Assembly (NCBI GenBank): GCA_016618085.1
Contig: JABLTG010000095.1
Coordinates: 1-64,000, forward strand
Direction of reading: 5' to 3'
Length of the DNA: 64,000 nt
From: Neovahlkampfia damariscottae
Lineage: Eukaryota > Heterolobosea > Selenaionea > Neovahlkampfiida > Neovahlkampfiidae
Part shown: positions 1 to 12,066 of the stretch, one piece after another
How the letters are laid out: the number at the start of each line of letters is the position of its first letter
Numbering within the stretch: position 1 is the first letter of the stretch
The notes under the pieces: generated by a model
Told to the model about the DNA's origin: nothing
What the model saw: only the letters and a program-made list of their open reading frames with translations
Databases searched by the model: none
Position numbers and translations under genes: made by a program

Positions 1-147
1 AGAAATATATTTCTGATGAATATACAAAATTTTATTGGAAATCCAAAAACTGCCAGTACTGCTGGCGACGGTCCTATCCCGAAAGAAACCTTGATTTTAA
101 TGTCTGGTCTGATTAATCAGAATGAACGGAAAAGTCAGTTTTAAGAT

Positions 148-459
148 AGCGGAAGGATTGTAAATGTTTCTTCAGGAGCAGGTCAATTATCTGATATGAA
201 TGGAAGGATCCCACAATATCGTTGTTCAAAAGTTTCAATGAATGCTTTGACTAAAATAATGAATGATGAATTGAAAGATGAAAATATATTAGTTAATTCT
301 GTATGCCCAGGTTTTGTTAACACTGAATTTAGTGACATGAATTCAAAAGCATCAAGAACACCAGAAAAAGGAGCAGAAACAATTATTTGGGCTGCGTTGT
401 TTGATGATAACGGTCCTAGAGGGAAATTTTTCAGAGATAAAGAAGAAATTTCATTCTAA
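148..459 (+). CDS. Short-chain dehydrogenase/reductase, 3' part only
   Basis: The C-terminal half of a carbonyl-reductase-like SDR can be read here. It contains the GRIVNVSS strand with the catalytic Ser region, the YRCSK active-site Tyr-x3-Lys motif, the VNSVCPGFVNT loop after the cofactor site and the TPEKGAE tail typical of carbonyl reductases. Family members are about 230-280 residues and use NADPH to reduce carbonyls. An in-frame TAA lies at 142-144. The upstream 140 bp do not translate into anything SDR-like in any frame, so the 5' half is beyond an unseen intron, outside the window, or lost. The annotated start is simply where similarity begins. Family assignment is firm; whether the gene is intact is unknown. 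Confidence 0.6.
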   Translation, partial: SGRIVNVSSGAGQLSDMNGRIPQYRCSKVSMNALTKIMNDELKDENILVNSVCPGFVNTEFSDMNSKASRTPEKGAETIIWAALFDDNGPRGKFFRDKEEISF

Positions 460-554
460 CCGAAAAATCTGAATACATATTTGAAAACAGTTTTATTTAC
501 AACTGATTTTTATCTCTTTCTTGTCCAATCAATTTCAAAGTTTGAAAAACGAAA

Positions 555-3250
555 ATGAGCAACACCATCTCCATTAAAGAAATTCAGGAAGAACTGATAA
601 TCTTAGATGTTAGATCTCAAAAAGAATATGATAATTCGCACTTAATCAATTCTATTCTTGTTTTCAATTTTGATGAAATAAAAAATTTAGAAAATTGTGG
701 AAAACAACATGAACTGAAAGATCAATTGGAGAGAATTATACCTGACAGAAAATTTACCCTCAGAGGAATCAAATATAAATACTGTTTAATTTATGGACGA
801 TTTGATTTCTTGAAAATTGTTAAAACAGCCTTGGAAGATGAAGGAAAATTCACACAAATTTATAGTTTTAATTCTCTGGAAAATTTCTTTGAAGATAACT
901 TTGGACTTGTTGAAATAAAACAAAAAATTTACAACACACCCACTTTACAAGTTTACAAAGGAAAAACTTGGTCAAAAACAAAACGTCAAAATCTCAAGTT
1001 GGAAAATACTTGTGCTTTTATTTTAGAGAACTTTTTTACAGATTCTGAATGTAGATTTTATATTGATAAACTTGAAAAAATAGGATTTAGAAAAATAGAT
1101 TCTGAGTATTCTGTGGAATACCGAAATAATGAAAGATTGATTTTATTTTCAAATGAATTAAGCGGAAAAATGAAAGAGAAATTATTTCCTTTGTTGACAA
1201 AGAAAGATATTGACCAAATAACCCCAATTGGATTTGGGAGTAATGGAATTTGGAAACCTCATAAAATTAATGAATGTTTTAAATTTTGCAAATACGAAAA
1301 AAATCAAAAGTTCGAACCTCATCGTGGTATGTTTTTTTTGTTATTTCTTAAAAAACTATAGATGGAATATATTGTCCTACAGAAGATGAATGCACAATTT
1401 TTACAGTACTAATATATTTAAACGACAATTTTACAGGAGGAAATACAAAATTCTACAACTCAAAAAATGAGCTGATTCACGTGGAGTCACCATCATCAGG
1501 GAATGCTATTGTATTTAATAGTGAAGCAATACATCAAGCAGAAGAAGTTAAAGAAGGAATTAAATATATTTTGAGAACTGAAATAGTCTTCAAAAGAGTA
1601 AATAGTTATCAAATTCCTCTTGAAATAAAAGAAAACTATTTAACAAATGAGAAATATCAAAAAGCCAAAAAATTATTCAACAAATCAGAATCATATGAAA
1701 ATACTGGAGATGTTTTAAATTATACAAAAACATTCATTGAAGGGTTGGAATTATTGGTTGAAAATCGAACTTCAATTTCTAAACAATTTGAAGATGATTT
1801 CTTACCAGGAGACGTATTAACTAATATATTTGAGTTTATGGATTTTAATGAAATTATTAACTCATTATTGATTTCAAAACATTGGAATTATTACCTTGTC
1901 AATTGTAACTTGATTTGGAAAAGAAATTATCACAAAAAATGGCCGAATGACAATAAATTCATTAAAGAAGATAATATTACAGATTTTTGGTATCTGAACT
2001 TCAAACAAAGATATTCAATTGAAAATAATTTCCGGTCATTAATCCTTTCAATGGATGATCAATATTTGAATTTTGCAATGGCAGATTATATCCGATATAA
2101 AGGTAAGAAATACGTAGAACCAAATTATTTCGGAATTTTTAAACAAGGTAAACAGAAATATTATTAAATTTGTAGAACCCAATTTTAATGTTTACAATAA
2201 ATCACCTGAAAAGAGTGAATCAAAACATAAATATCAATACTTACAAAGTAGTTTTGGAGAGTAAATTTTTTATTTTTTTTTATTTGTAGGTGTCTGGGTT
2301 ATACCTGCCTTTGGTTTCGAAACAGAAATATCGATAGATATGAAGTTGGTGAAGGTATCTTTGAAAACAAATACAAAGGGGTTTACAACCCAAGATATTT
2401 TATTGATGATGGAAAAATAATCGAAATGGAAGGATTTGTTCAAGCATTAATTGCAATTTATTATGATTTGAATATTGATCCAAATTGTCATCCAGTGACA
2501 ATCATCGAACCTCCTCAACAATTTGATTCAAATATGAAGTTATCAATCAAAAAAACATTGTTTGAAAAATTTAATATTTCTAGTATTTGTTTTGTAAATT
2601 CAATTGATTTGATTATGAAATATTATGAAATCCAAAATGGAACTATTATTTTCTATTATCCTGGAATGGAAAGTATAGTTTGTGTTGAAAAGGAGAAAGT
2701 TATTTCTATTCAAGAGATTCTAATGGAAAAACAACCCGTAAACAAAAGAAGAAAGTTGAATTTATCGACCAAAGAAATAAAACGAGCACTAAATACAGTG
2801 AAATCATTAAAAAAACCACTAATTTTGACAATGAGTGAAACAGGAGATAGTGACTCACTACAGTTGCAGAATTTTTTGAGTGGATTGAAGAACGACTATC
2901 CAGATATTATTTTTGAAGAAAAATTGTTGATGAAAACCGCTGTCAATTTTTGTGAGTCTCCACAATTTGCTTCCTTTTGTAATTTCAATTCTGTTCATTC
3001 GAATTTTGAAATTGATTTGAATAAATATAATGTTAATATGAAGAAAATTATTTGTAATTATGATTGGGATGGTGGAATGGATGAAACTAGAAGTTTAACG
3101 CATAATGTTGGTGATGAAATTTATTTTATTGAAAAAGAAAATGGTGTAGAGGATGATGCTTTCAAACGTGGTTGTTTAGATGGAGAGTATGGATATTTTG
3201 ATTTATGTCAAATGCTAGATGAATATGAATATGATGGAATTTCAGAATGA
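555..3250 (+). CDS. Rhodanese / 2OG-Fe(II) oxygenase / F-box / actin-like fusion protein
   Basis: Four exons are proposed: 555-1326, 1362-2147, 2216-2261 and 2290-3250 (854 residues, in frame; the third exon is the least certain). In order I see a rhodanese domain (LDVRSQKEY near residue 18, C-x4-R loop at Cys77-Arg82), a prolyl-4-hydroxylase-type 2OG-Fe(II) oxygenase (His256-x-Asp258 created across the first splice junction, distal His315, 2OG-binding Arg329), an F-box at about 400-450 (LPGDVLTNIFEFMD) and an actin-like C-terminal part from about 540 (a HPVTIIEPPQ segment aligning with the actin HPVLLTEAP region). An F-box normally recruits substrates to an SCF ubiquitin ligase, and the oxygenase could hydroxylate a bound target; both roles are inferred. 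A CCAAT box lies at 525-529. I know of no protein with this architecture. Confidence 0.75.
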
Positions 3251-3373
3251 AGACAAAATTTTTTATTATATATATATTTAGAATTTTGAAATTTTTCAAA
3301 TTTAGAAGTTATGAATTTCATTGGCTGAAAACCATGTAAGCAACAATACGTTGAAAAAAAAATAATTTTAATT

Positions 3374-3853
3374 TTAAGTCTTTGAAAACTTCATATTTTT
3401 GAAATGGAAGTCGGTAAATTCCAAACTCTCATTTTCAGATAAAATAAAACTCAAATCTCCTTTTATGTCATGTTTCAATGAATCTTTTTCGACAATTGGT
3501 GGTTTATGTTGTTTTAAACCTTCTTCTTTGAAGTTATATTCACTTTGAAGACGACATAAAGTGGCTTTCTTCTTTGGTTTTTCTGACATTCCAAAAGTAG
3601 AATCTGCTGTCTGTATTTCATCTGTTCTAAAGACACCAAAAGGAGAGTTGTCTCTCATTTTATGTTTATGGGTGTGGTATGGCCATCTAGTTATACCTTT
3701 CAAAAATGTTACAAATTCCAAAGTTGAATGCTTACCGTATTGTTTACATATGATGGTGAGGTCAGAAATAGATATTCCTAAAAGAGACGCAGCATAGGTT
3801 TTTGGCAACTTGAAATAGTTTTCAATCTCTTCTCTGTCAATTCTTCTGTTCAT
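3374..3853 (-). CDS. RWP-RK domain protein
   Basis: A single-exon protein of 159 residues. The N-terminal 60 residues fit an RWP-RK DNA-binding domain: LPKTYAASLLGISISDLT forms the first helices and the signature segment reads RWPYHTHKHK, so the canonical RWPxRK is only partly kept. RWP-RK proteins are transcription factors best known from nitrogen and gamete control in plants and algae, and they also occur in some amoebae. The C-terminal half is charged and unrecognised. Upstream is a CCAAT sequence about 40 bp from the ATG. The target genes cannot be inferred; a nitrogen link with the glutamine synthetase gene in this window would be speculation. Confidence 0.65.
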   Translation of the reverse strand: MNRRIDREEIENYFKLPKTYAASLLGISISDLTIICKQYGKHSTLEFVTFLKGITRWPYHTHKHKMRDNSPFGVFRTDEIQTADSTFGMSEKPKKKATLCRLQSEYNFKEEGLKQHKPPIVEKDSLKHDIKGDLSFILSENESLEFTDFHFKNMKFSKT

Positions 3854-3961
3854 GAGTTTATTTTTCTCCTGAAGTAGAAAAGAGATGACAATTGGTCCTT
3901 TTCAAGACCAAATTTGGATCTGCACTCAGAGAATCAATTTGGCAATATTCGTCCAAAGGAA

Positions 3962-4470
3962 CTATTTTTTCAATTCATTCAATTCTTCAATTAATTCTTT
4001 GAATTCTTTTAAATCGTTTTTGTCTTCAATTGGATTCAAATAATTTTCAAAAACTCTTGCTCTCATTGGAAAATTTGGTTCTAGTTCTACAAGTGAATTC
4101 ATTAAACCTTCAAATTTCAATTTTAATAAAGTATGATCTTCTAGTTTTGGTTTTATAGAGTTTTTCCATAAACTACAAATAAATCTTGTTCCGTTGCTTT
4201 TCTTAAATGCATACCTCGATTATGTGTTATACTTTTACCATTACAAGAAATTATCACCTGTTCCATAGTTTCTTTTGTTTTAAATTCCATTATTGCTTGT
4301 CCTTTTATAAAGTTAAAATTTTTTTTTTAAAAACCCAGAGAAAAGGTTTCACTATGTCTTGTTCGGTATGTTATTTTTGTTTTTACAGGATTATATTTTG
4401 CAAAGTACTTTTCAAGAGTGTTTTTATCAACCTCCTGGTCTAAATTACCAATGAACAAATAGTGGCTCAT
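3962..4470 (-). CDS. Small RRM-type RNA-binding protein
   Basis: Three exons (4335-4470, 4258-4301, 3962-4201) give 139 residues. The N-terminus carries an RNP2-like strand (YLFIGNLDQEVD) followed by a helix (TLEKYFAKY), which is the start of an RRM. The RNP1 region spans the first splice junction and is degenerate (SLGQAIMEF). The C-terminal 75 residues are helical and charged and not recognised. The first intron begins GTTTTT, an uncommon donor, and the second is 56 nt. CCAATCGG sits only four bases before the ATG. The second join is the least certain part of the model. A role in RNA processing or translation is inferred from the RRM only. Confidence 0.5.
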
Positions 4471-4516
4471 TCCGATTGGTAAAACTTTCAATAAACACAA
4501 GTTAAATAGAAACAAT

Positions 4517-7500
4517 TTATTTGATAAAAATTTTTTCAGATTTTGATCTTCCAAAGACTTCAGGTGAATACATTTCTTCTGCTTGAGCTGGTGGAGCAAT
4601 AAATTCTCCTGCAGTTGTTGCTCTTGCAAGATATGAATATTTATGAACAGATGGATAAAGATAACTTGCAAATGCTTCAACTCTTTCATCTCTAAAGTTT
4701 TGATGCTCAAACCAATATCCATACCACCATGAAAATCCACTACTTTGACTGACATTTTCACTTCCTCCAATCGGTAAATCTGGATTTAATGCTTCCAAAC
4801 CAGCTGGTAATTGATCAACCAATGCAACATGATAACGAACTTGAGTTGTTGACATTGTTAATTCAACTTTAACTAATTCTCCACTTTTAAATGTCCAAGA
4901 TCCATCTTTGTTTTTGACAACATCTGAATCATTTGAAACTGGATGATATGTTCTTTCAACAATGAATCCATAACTCAATGGATCAATTTCAAGACTCTTT
5001 GGTGCATAATTCATTCCAATTCTGTAGTAAAGTCTTCCATCTCCTTCTTTTTGAATGATGAACGTATTTTCTTTTTCTTTTGCTTCTGCAATGAATGACA
5101 TTGGAATTTTGACCAAATTTTTATCAGTTGATCTTCCTTTGAATATTTGTTCTCCTGCAAATTGTTCACCCATCCACATTTTACAAATGAAATCTGGTGT
5201 TGTTTTTTCATATACTTCAAAGTATTTGTTCATTGCAAGAAGAATAAACACATTCTCACTTGTACTTCCCCATCTACCTTTTTTCTTATGTTTCATTAAT
5301 CCTTTGACAATTTTTGGAATTAAACTATTTTTTGGATCAATTTCAATCAATGAATCTAAAACTATCGCATCTGTTCTTCGATCAGAATGAAGCATTACCA
5401 ATTGAGCATCATTATTTTCACCATATGATGTTGTGAATGAAGCAGTTTCTGGTGACTCAATCACGCGATTTGAGATGTATTTTAAGATTTTGTCAACTTC
5501 TGGTTCAACTTTTTTTGATGATTTGAATATTGCTACTGCTATCCATGCCAATCCATCTAATGATAGTTTTTCAACACCAGCTTCTTTAAAGAGGTCTTTT
5601 GCTTTTTTCAAGAGATCTTTTTTTTCATCCATGATTGTGAGAACGTGAAGTGCTTTTGCTCTTAATGAGAATTTGGTAATTTCACAATAAGTTCTATTTT
5701 TGAGATGATCTTCAACTGATGATAAAAATAATTTTGATCTGGAAATTGTGGTTGATGAAACTTCATATCCACGTGAAACACATTGTTGCAGACAATGAGC
5801 AACATGAATACTCAAGAAAACATTTGGTTCTGATGTCAATGTCCAAAATCCAAAACTACCATCTGAGCGTTGAGCATTTTGAAGTTTTTTAATTGATCTA
5901 TTAACATTTGATCTTAATGATGATTTTGATGGCATTTCTGGAACATTAAACGCATATAAAACATTTTCAAGCGCACAAATACTTAACAAACGACTTGATG
6001 TTTGTTCTATGCACTCATACCAATAATTAATGAGATAAAGGAATGCATCTGTTAATGCTTGAACAGCTGTAGATGATGTTGTAATTTCTAAACCACCAAA
6101 TTGTGAATAAACATTTGGAGGAGCAAGGATTGCTTGAAAATGAGCTCCATTGTCAATTTCTCCGTAAGTTGCAAAAGCTTCTGATGTTGCAGGGGTGAAA
6201 ATAGAAATTTCTTTTGTTACGGCATCTGCATGTTTTCCTCCAACAACTTCAGCTCCAATTTGTATTCTTCCTTTACCACAATTTTCTGTTGTGATTGGAT
6301 ATTTAATTAATACTCTTTTCAATGATGGGATTGAAACATGAAGATATTCTTGATCTTTATCAATGAGTGATAAATTTGTTAATTTAATTCCAAAGTTCAC
6401 ATCAAGTGTATTTGATGATTGGTTTTGAAGAATAACTGCAACTTCTGCTTTGTCACCAAAATTGAAAAATCTTGGTGGTGAAGGTCTGATCATTAACGGA
6501 AGATTAGCAACAATTGATGATTCTCCAATTCCAAAAAGTGTTGCACCACTAACTGCAATTGCTGTAACTCTGTATTCTGTTAAATTATCAGGTAATTTGA
6601 ATTTAATGGTCGATTTTCCTGATTTTTCAGTTTTTGAAGTTTCAAAAGCTGCAAGAGGACAAAAATCTGTTCTAACTTTTATACTTGAGGAATCTTCTTT
6701 CTGTTCAGGTTCTTCTGTCTCTTGTTCTTCTTCAAATGTGTCCTCTGACTCTTTCATTTCACTAAAAGACATTCTTTCTCTCATTTCCGAAAAAGCGAAG
6801 TCTTCCATAACCATACATTCATCTTCATCTTCATCTTCGCTACAATCATCAGATAAATCAATAGGAGGAGCAGAGAATTGAATATTTGACCAATCTTTAA
6901 CAAATACCATATTACGTGATGAATAACGAGTGTAAGATTGTTGATGTGAAGGATAGAAAAAGTTAAGAGGATTTTGAATGCTATAATGTGTTAAACTCAA
7001 TACAGCTTCATCTACCACAACAAGTGTAACTTCTGCATCTGCTACTGGTTTTCCATTTGCATCAACAACAGTTACTTCAACTTCATTGTCACTTCCAGGT
7101 GAACATGTTTTATCTTTTGGTTTCACATCAATTTGTAATTCATTAATTCTTGGAGGAACGGACAAGCTAACTGATCCAGTAGCAAATGCAGGTTTCTTTG
7201 GAGCATCTTTATCAATTTTCAAGAAATTATCAACTCTATAGTTTGATGCAACCAAGTCAACAGCCACAGTTGACATTGGAATCATTTCTTTTGAAATTGG
7301 AACTTTCAAAATACAACTTCCATTTTCCATATCAAATCTTTGTTGAATTAAATTTCCAGTACAAACAACAGTCAATAAACCTTCTGCTCTTTCATCATAT
7401 TCACTCTGAATGAAGATATTAGCTGTTTCTCCTAGTTGGTATTCACTCTTATCAGCAATAACAATAAGTTGATCTGAATCAATTCTTGATTTTTGTGTTC

Positions 7501-10500
7501 CAACATCTGATCCTCCTTGAACAATAATAACCATTCCTGTTGAATTTATGTTTCCATTTTGATCACAAATCTCTGCTGTTACAGTATATTTTCCACCTGA
7601 TTTTAGAACAAGATCATAATCTAAAGCTTCCTTTTTGGATTTCAAAATAACATCAACAACTGTGACATCTTCATTCACAGTTTTTAATTTCTTTCTCACA
7701 ACCTTATGTTGAACAGCTTGTAATTTTATTGGTACGTCTTCTTCAAATAAACCACTAATATTTGTTGTCACTAATGATAAATTGACAGCTTCATTAGGTT
7801 TAATGTATTGCTTCTTTGCTTTAATTCCTACATAAACAGCACATGGATGAACAAGAAGAGATGTTGAGGCATGCATCACTTGATTGTTCATATCTTTGAC
7901 ATTACAAGTTGCTGAGATAGTAACAGGACATTTAGGTTTTCTATCAGTTTCAGAATATTCAACAGCAAGCTTATGTTGACCATTTGAGTCTGTAGATCCA
8001 GAAAATGGAATTGGACCCATTTCATCAACAAAATCTGTGTCAGCTAAGGAGGAGTAATACCAATAAGGAATTGATTTTTGAAAAGCATAAGTGGAATGAC
8101 CTGGTGGTCTGTAAGTTGAAATTTGTTGACTGACAGTCCAATTTGCATCTGCATTCACCAATCCTCCACCAGAATAATAACTTGCATTTACTGTAACAAT
8201 TGCAGAAGAGTGTCCAACATGTGGCCCAGAACTTGAAGAAGCTGATACACGATACTCAGGTGTTTTAAATTCTTGAACTTGAAAATAATGATATTCAGTG
8301 TTTGGTCCAATAGAAAATGTCACATAATGTTGACCTAAATTCACATTATCTGGAAGATCAAATGATAATTGAAATGACCCAGTTGCTGTTTTTGTAATTG
8401 TTCCTTTTGCATAATTGGCTCCTCTTGGATCATAAACGTAGTAACCAATTTTCACAAAATTTTTATCCGTTTCTTCAACAGTGTAACCAATTTTGTTTCT
8501 TTTGATATTTCTTACAAAGCCTTTGATGGTAACTTTTTCTTTTGGTTTGTATAAATTTCTATCATTGAAAATGAAGGTTTTTTGATAATCACGAGGTGGA
8601 GAACCACCATACATATTATTGGTAAATGTAATATCATTTCCTTTTGTTGCATACAATAAAGTGTTTGAATAATCACTTGTTTGAAGAGTTGAAGTGGCAA
8701 TACCAGATTTATCTGTACTAAATTTTTTTGAACGATAATAAAAATCAACACCTTCAATTGGAGATCCATCTTTTAATGAATTCGCCCAACAAGTTAATTC
8801 TAATGAAGAATAATTTGAAAATGTATCAATGGCAATTTCTGTACTTTGAATCCATGTCTTCAAAATTGGTCGATATTTCCAGTCTCCTTTCCATTCAGTT
8901 TGAACTGGTTCAGCTAAAACCATAATTTGTCCTAGTTTTTCTTTTGGAAATTGTAAATATTCAGATATTTTGAAAAGCGTTTCTACAGGTTCATCAGGTT
9001 TTGAATCTACTGATATGACTTTATCAAATACTTTTTTTCCAAATGAACAATATTTTTCAAGAATTGGTGTTTGATTATAATTTGGGCTGTAACCATTACT
9101 TCCCCATGGACTACGATAATAATCATTTGGATGTACTTGAAACACAACACATCTGATTTGAGTAATATTACAACTGATAAAACTAACATCTGGATCAGTT
9201 ATTTCAGTCGGATCAATGATACTAATACCATCAGTGAATAATCTTAATGCTTTATCAGCACTTCCAACATTAAAATCAACAACAGCATCTTTATCTAAAT
9301 TTTGACCATATACATCTTGTAAACTGGTTTTCACAGTAACAGTGTATTTTGTTCTGCCTTTACTTCTTCCCATTATATTGATAGTATTTGAATAAACATT
9401 GTATTTCACTCCTGGTAATTTGGGTGAAATGATAATAGTTTCATCAGGATCTAAGTCATCAATTTGAATGTTGTTTGAGAATTGGATATTCCATGATTGA
9501 TAAGGGAGACATGGATCATTTCCTTTTGGATAATGGGATGAATATTGCATAAATCCGTATGTTGAAAAGTTGATGGTATAAGCATCTGAATTGATTTTTG
9601 GTCCTTCAGCTGAAGGTACTTTTGGCCCAACTACTAAAGAATAATTCTTTCCCAAACCTAATTTGTTGGAACATCTAAATAACATGTATCTGCCTTCAAC
9701 AGCACTTTGAATGAAGTATTCAATATTTTGACGATAACTAGCTTTTTGTGATTTTGATATTTCAATTGCTTTTTCGTTAGACAATAATTCAAGTTTTCCA
9801 ATTTCACTTTTTGCATCATCCTTCAATTTGATAGTTTTCAAGACATCTATTGAATTTATCTTTTGATCAAATTCCAAATAAAAAATTGGATCTTCAAAAG
9901 TACTTTGAGATGTATAAGGTAAATGTGATATAACTTTTACTGCTGGTGTTTCAAATGACCATTTAAAATCTTCAGATAAAGATAAACCAGATTGAGATTT
10001 TGTGCCTTTTGGAATCTTGACATCATACTTTGTTGACATATTAAATCTAAATTTTGGTTCAAAAAATAATGTTTTTGTTCCAATCCAACGAAATTTTCCT
10101 TCTACTTTTGGTGATATTTCAACTGGTATATTTTGTGCTTCAACTTCTTCTATTGACGAAAGTTTAATCATACTTTGATTGAAAGTAACACTTAAATGAG
10201 GTGCCATGTTTACTTTTCCTTCTGGTAAGAATCTGTCCACGTTTAATTCTGTTGCTTCAAATTCTTCTTGTGGTTTTGGAGGATCAAACGCATCACTTGG
10301 TGGAAAACTTTGCTCAATAGTATCTCCAGTAACTGGTGGTTTCATTGATTTTTCTCTTTTGAAGAATTCTTTTTTATCATCTTTTTCTTCTTCTAAAGCA
10401 GGTAATCTGAAAAAAAAACAATAAAAACTAAAAATAACTGTACCTTTTGTCCAAGTGTTCAGCTTGTTCTTTAGTCAATTTTTTAAACTGAAATTCATTT

Positions 10501-10679
10501 TCATCAGAGTTGGTTGTTCCTTTTTCATTTGCTTTGATCAAGTCTTCAGGTGTTGGTTCTCTCACTTTGAGTTTCAAAGGATAACTTTTTCCATTTGGGT
10601 TGTACTTTTTTGTCGGTGAAACGCCAAATTCTTCTGAATATTCTTCTGAACAGAAATCTTCCTCTTCAAAATAATCCAT
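4517..10679 (-). CDS. Alpha-2-macroglobulin family protein (bacterial YfhM-like), no signal peptide
   Basis: Two exons (10444-10679 and 4517-10406; 37-nt intron) encode 2041 residues. The protein has a Big_5/MG1-like N-terminal region (VTFNQSMIKL), serial macroglobulin domains, the central A2M domain (TSKTEKSGKSTIKFKLPDN region) and a thioester motif CIEQ with Cys at about residue 1544, followed by the alpha-alpha toroid repeats of the thioester domain and a C-terminal receptor-like MG domain. Overall order and the CxEQ form resemble bacterial A2Ms, which trap proteases covalently. The stretch where the bait region should lie is extremely acidic (DEDEDE, Glu-rich over about 70 residues). The N-terminus is polar (MDYFEEEDF) with no signal peptide or lipobox, so it looks cytosolic, which is odd for this family. 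ATG 10679 was chosen because the CCAAT element lies just before it. Confidence 0.85.
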
Positions 10680-10785
10680 CTTGTAACTTTGGAAGATTGA
10701 CCAATTATGTTCCAAAAGAAAAACTAGAAAGGGTTTAATTGATTGGACAATGCAAAATAAAAATCTACGTTCATTAAATCCCTTT

Positions 10786-12033
10786 TTATTTTTTTATTGA
10801 CCTAATTGAAGCTTCTTCTCTCAGAGTTTTCAAAAATGGTATAAGTGAGCTTGATCCAGTCCCTTTTTCCTTTTCCAAGTTTTTTGTTTGTGATACAATA
10901 TATGAAGTTACAATTTGAATATGATAACTTCTAAATCCAATAATTTCATTTAAAGTTTCATTATATAACTCTTTTAATTTCATATTTTGACTTTCTACGA
11001 CAAAATTACTCAATCTATTTCCATCAGACCATTTGTTGACATCATTAATAAATTGGCGATGCTCTTTTGGCATATAATCTCTCATTTCAGTAAGGAGTTT
11101 TATTTTATGTTTTATATTGAATAACTCATCAAATATATGCATTGGTGTTGATTGAGCAGCTGAACCTCCAAGATAATACTGAGATTCGGAAGATACGCCT
11201 TCATAGACCACTCCATTCGGAAATTTTTCACTACCTTTTTCCCATCCTGATAGATATAACCTTACTCTATTGTAAAATATTGTTGGTGAACACATTTGTC
11301 TCATCAATTTCAAAGATTTAGTCATTTCTTGTATGGATGCTTTAATATTCATCATTTCTTTTATAGAATTATCAATATGGTTGAATTCAATAGATTTCAT
11401 GAGTTTTAAAACTGAAATTATTCCAGGAGCAGCTTTTTTTTCAATATCAGCTGTCACCAAAAAAAACCAAGCTTCGTCCATTCCTGAAAATTTTTATGGA
11501 ATAATTTTTACCTCCAATGATATTATTCAATAACCTAATATTTTGTAAAGAAAATTCTGCATTTTTATCAATTTTGGTCCAGTTATCTAGTACACAAGTT
11601 GCATGTGACAATACAGGTTTTCTTCCAAGTAATTTAGCACACTCACACCATGGAATACTTATGTTTGGTGGTAATTTTCCTAAAGGTTCTTCATCAATGA
11701 AAGAATTTCCATGTAGATATGTATTCCCGATGATTGATAACAACAGCATTGCTCTTTGAATTTCTAACCGATTTTTTAATTTTTCTGTTGGAAATTTTGG
11801 TAACTTATCAACTAAAGACCTTAGTTTTCCTGACAATATTAAATTTGGAACTAAGGAAACAATATTTTCATATTCCATAAAAACATCATCTTGTGGAAGT
11901 GATTTCAAAGGCTCTGGATAAGTCAAGAAACCTAATTCTTCTGAGATATAATGATCCTTTAAATATATTTTAATCTACAAGTTTGGCAAAAATAAAATCT
12001 TACATCTTCTTCACTTCCTTCAACAAAATTCAT
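10786..12033 (-). CDS. IDO: Indoleamine 2,3-dioxygenase
   Basis: Three exons (12004-12033, 11513-11974 with the donor phase at 11512, 10786-11483) give 396 residues, the usual IDO length. Diagnostic segments are GFLTYPEPL at the N-terminus, the YLGGSAAQSTPMHIFDELF block around the substrate pocket, and SYHIQIVTSYI with the proximal haem-ligand histidine near residue 360. The enzyme opens the indole ring of L-tryptophan with O2 to form N-formylkynurenine, the first step of the kynurenine/NAD pathway, and is cytosolic. The first exon is only 30 nt. CCAAT lies about 22 bp before the ATG. Identification is secure; whether it serves NAD synthesis or tryptophan depletion cannot be told. Confidence 0.9.
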
Positions 12034-12066
12034 CAGCCGTGGACTGTTTTCATTGGACAGAATAAT

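Noticed and set aside
4517-10679. Recent bacterial insertion carrying the macroglobulin gene
   Set aside because: It has a spliced intron, a CCAAT promoter and the same base composition and codon use as its neighbours, so any transfer is old.
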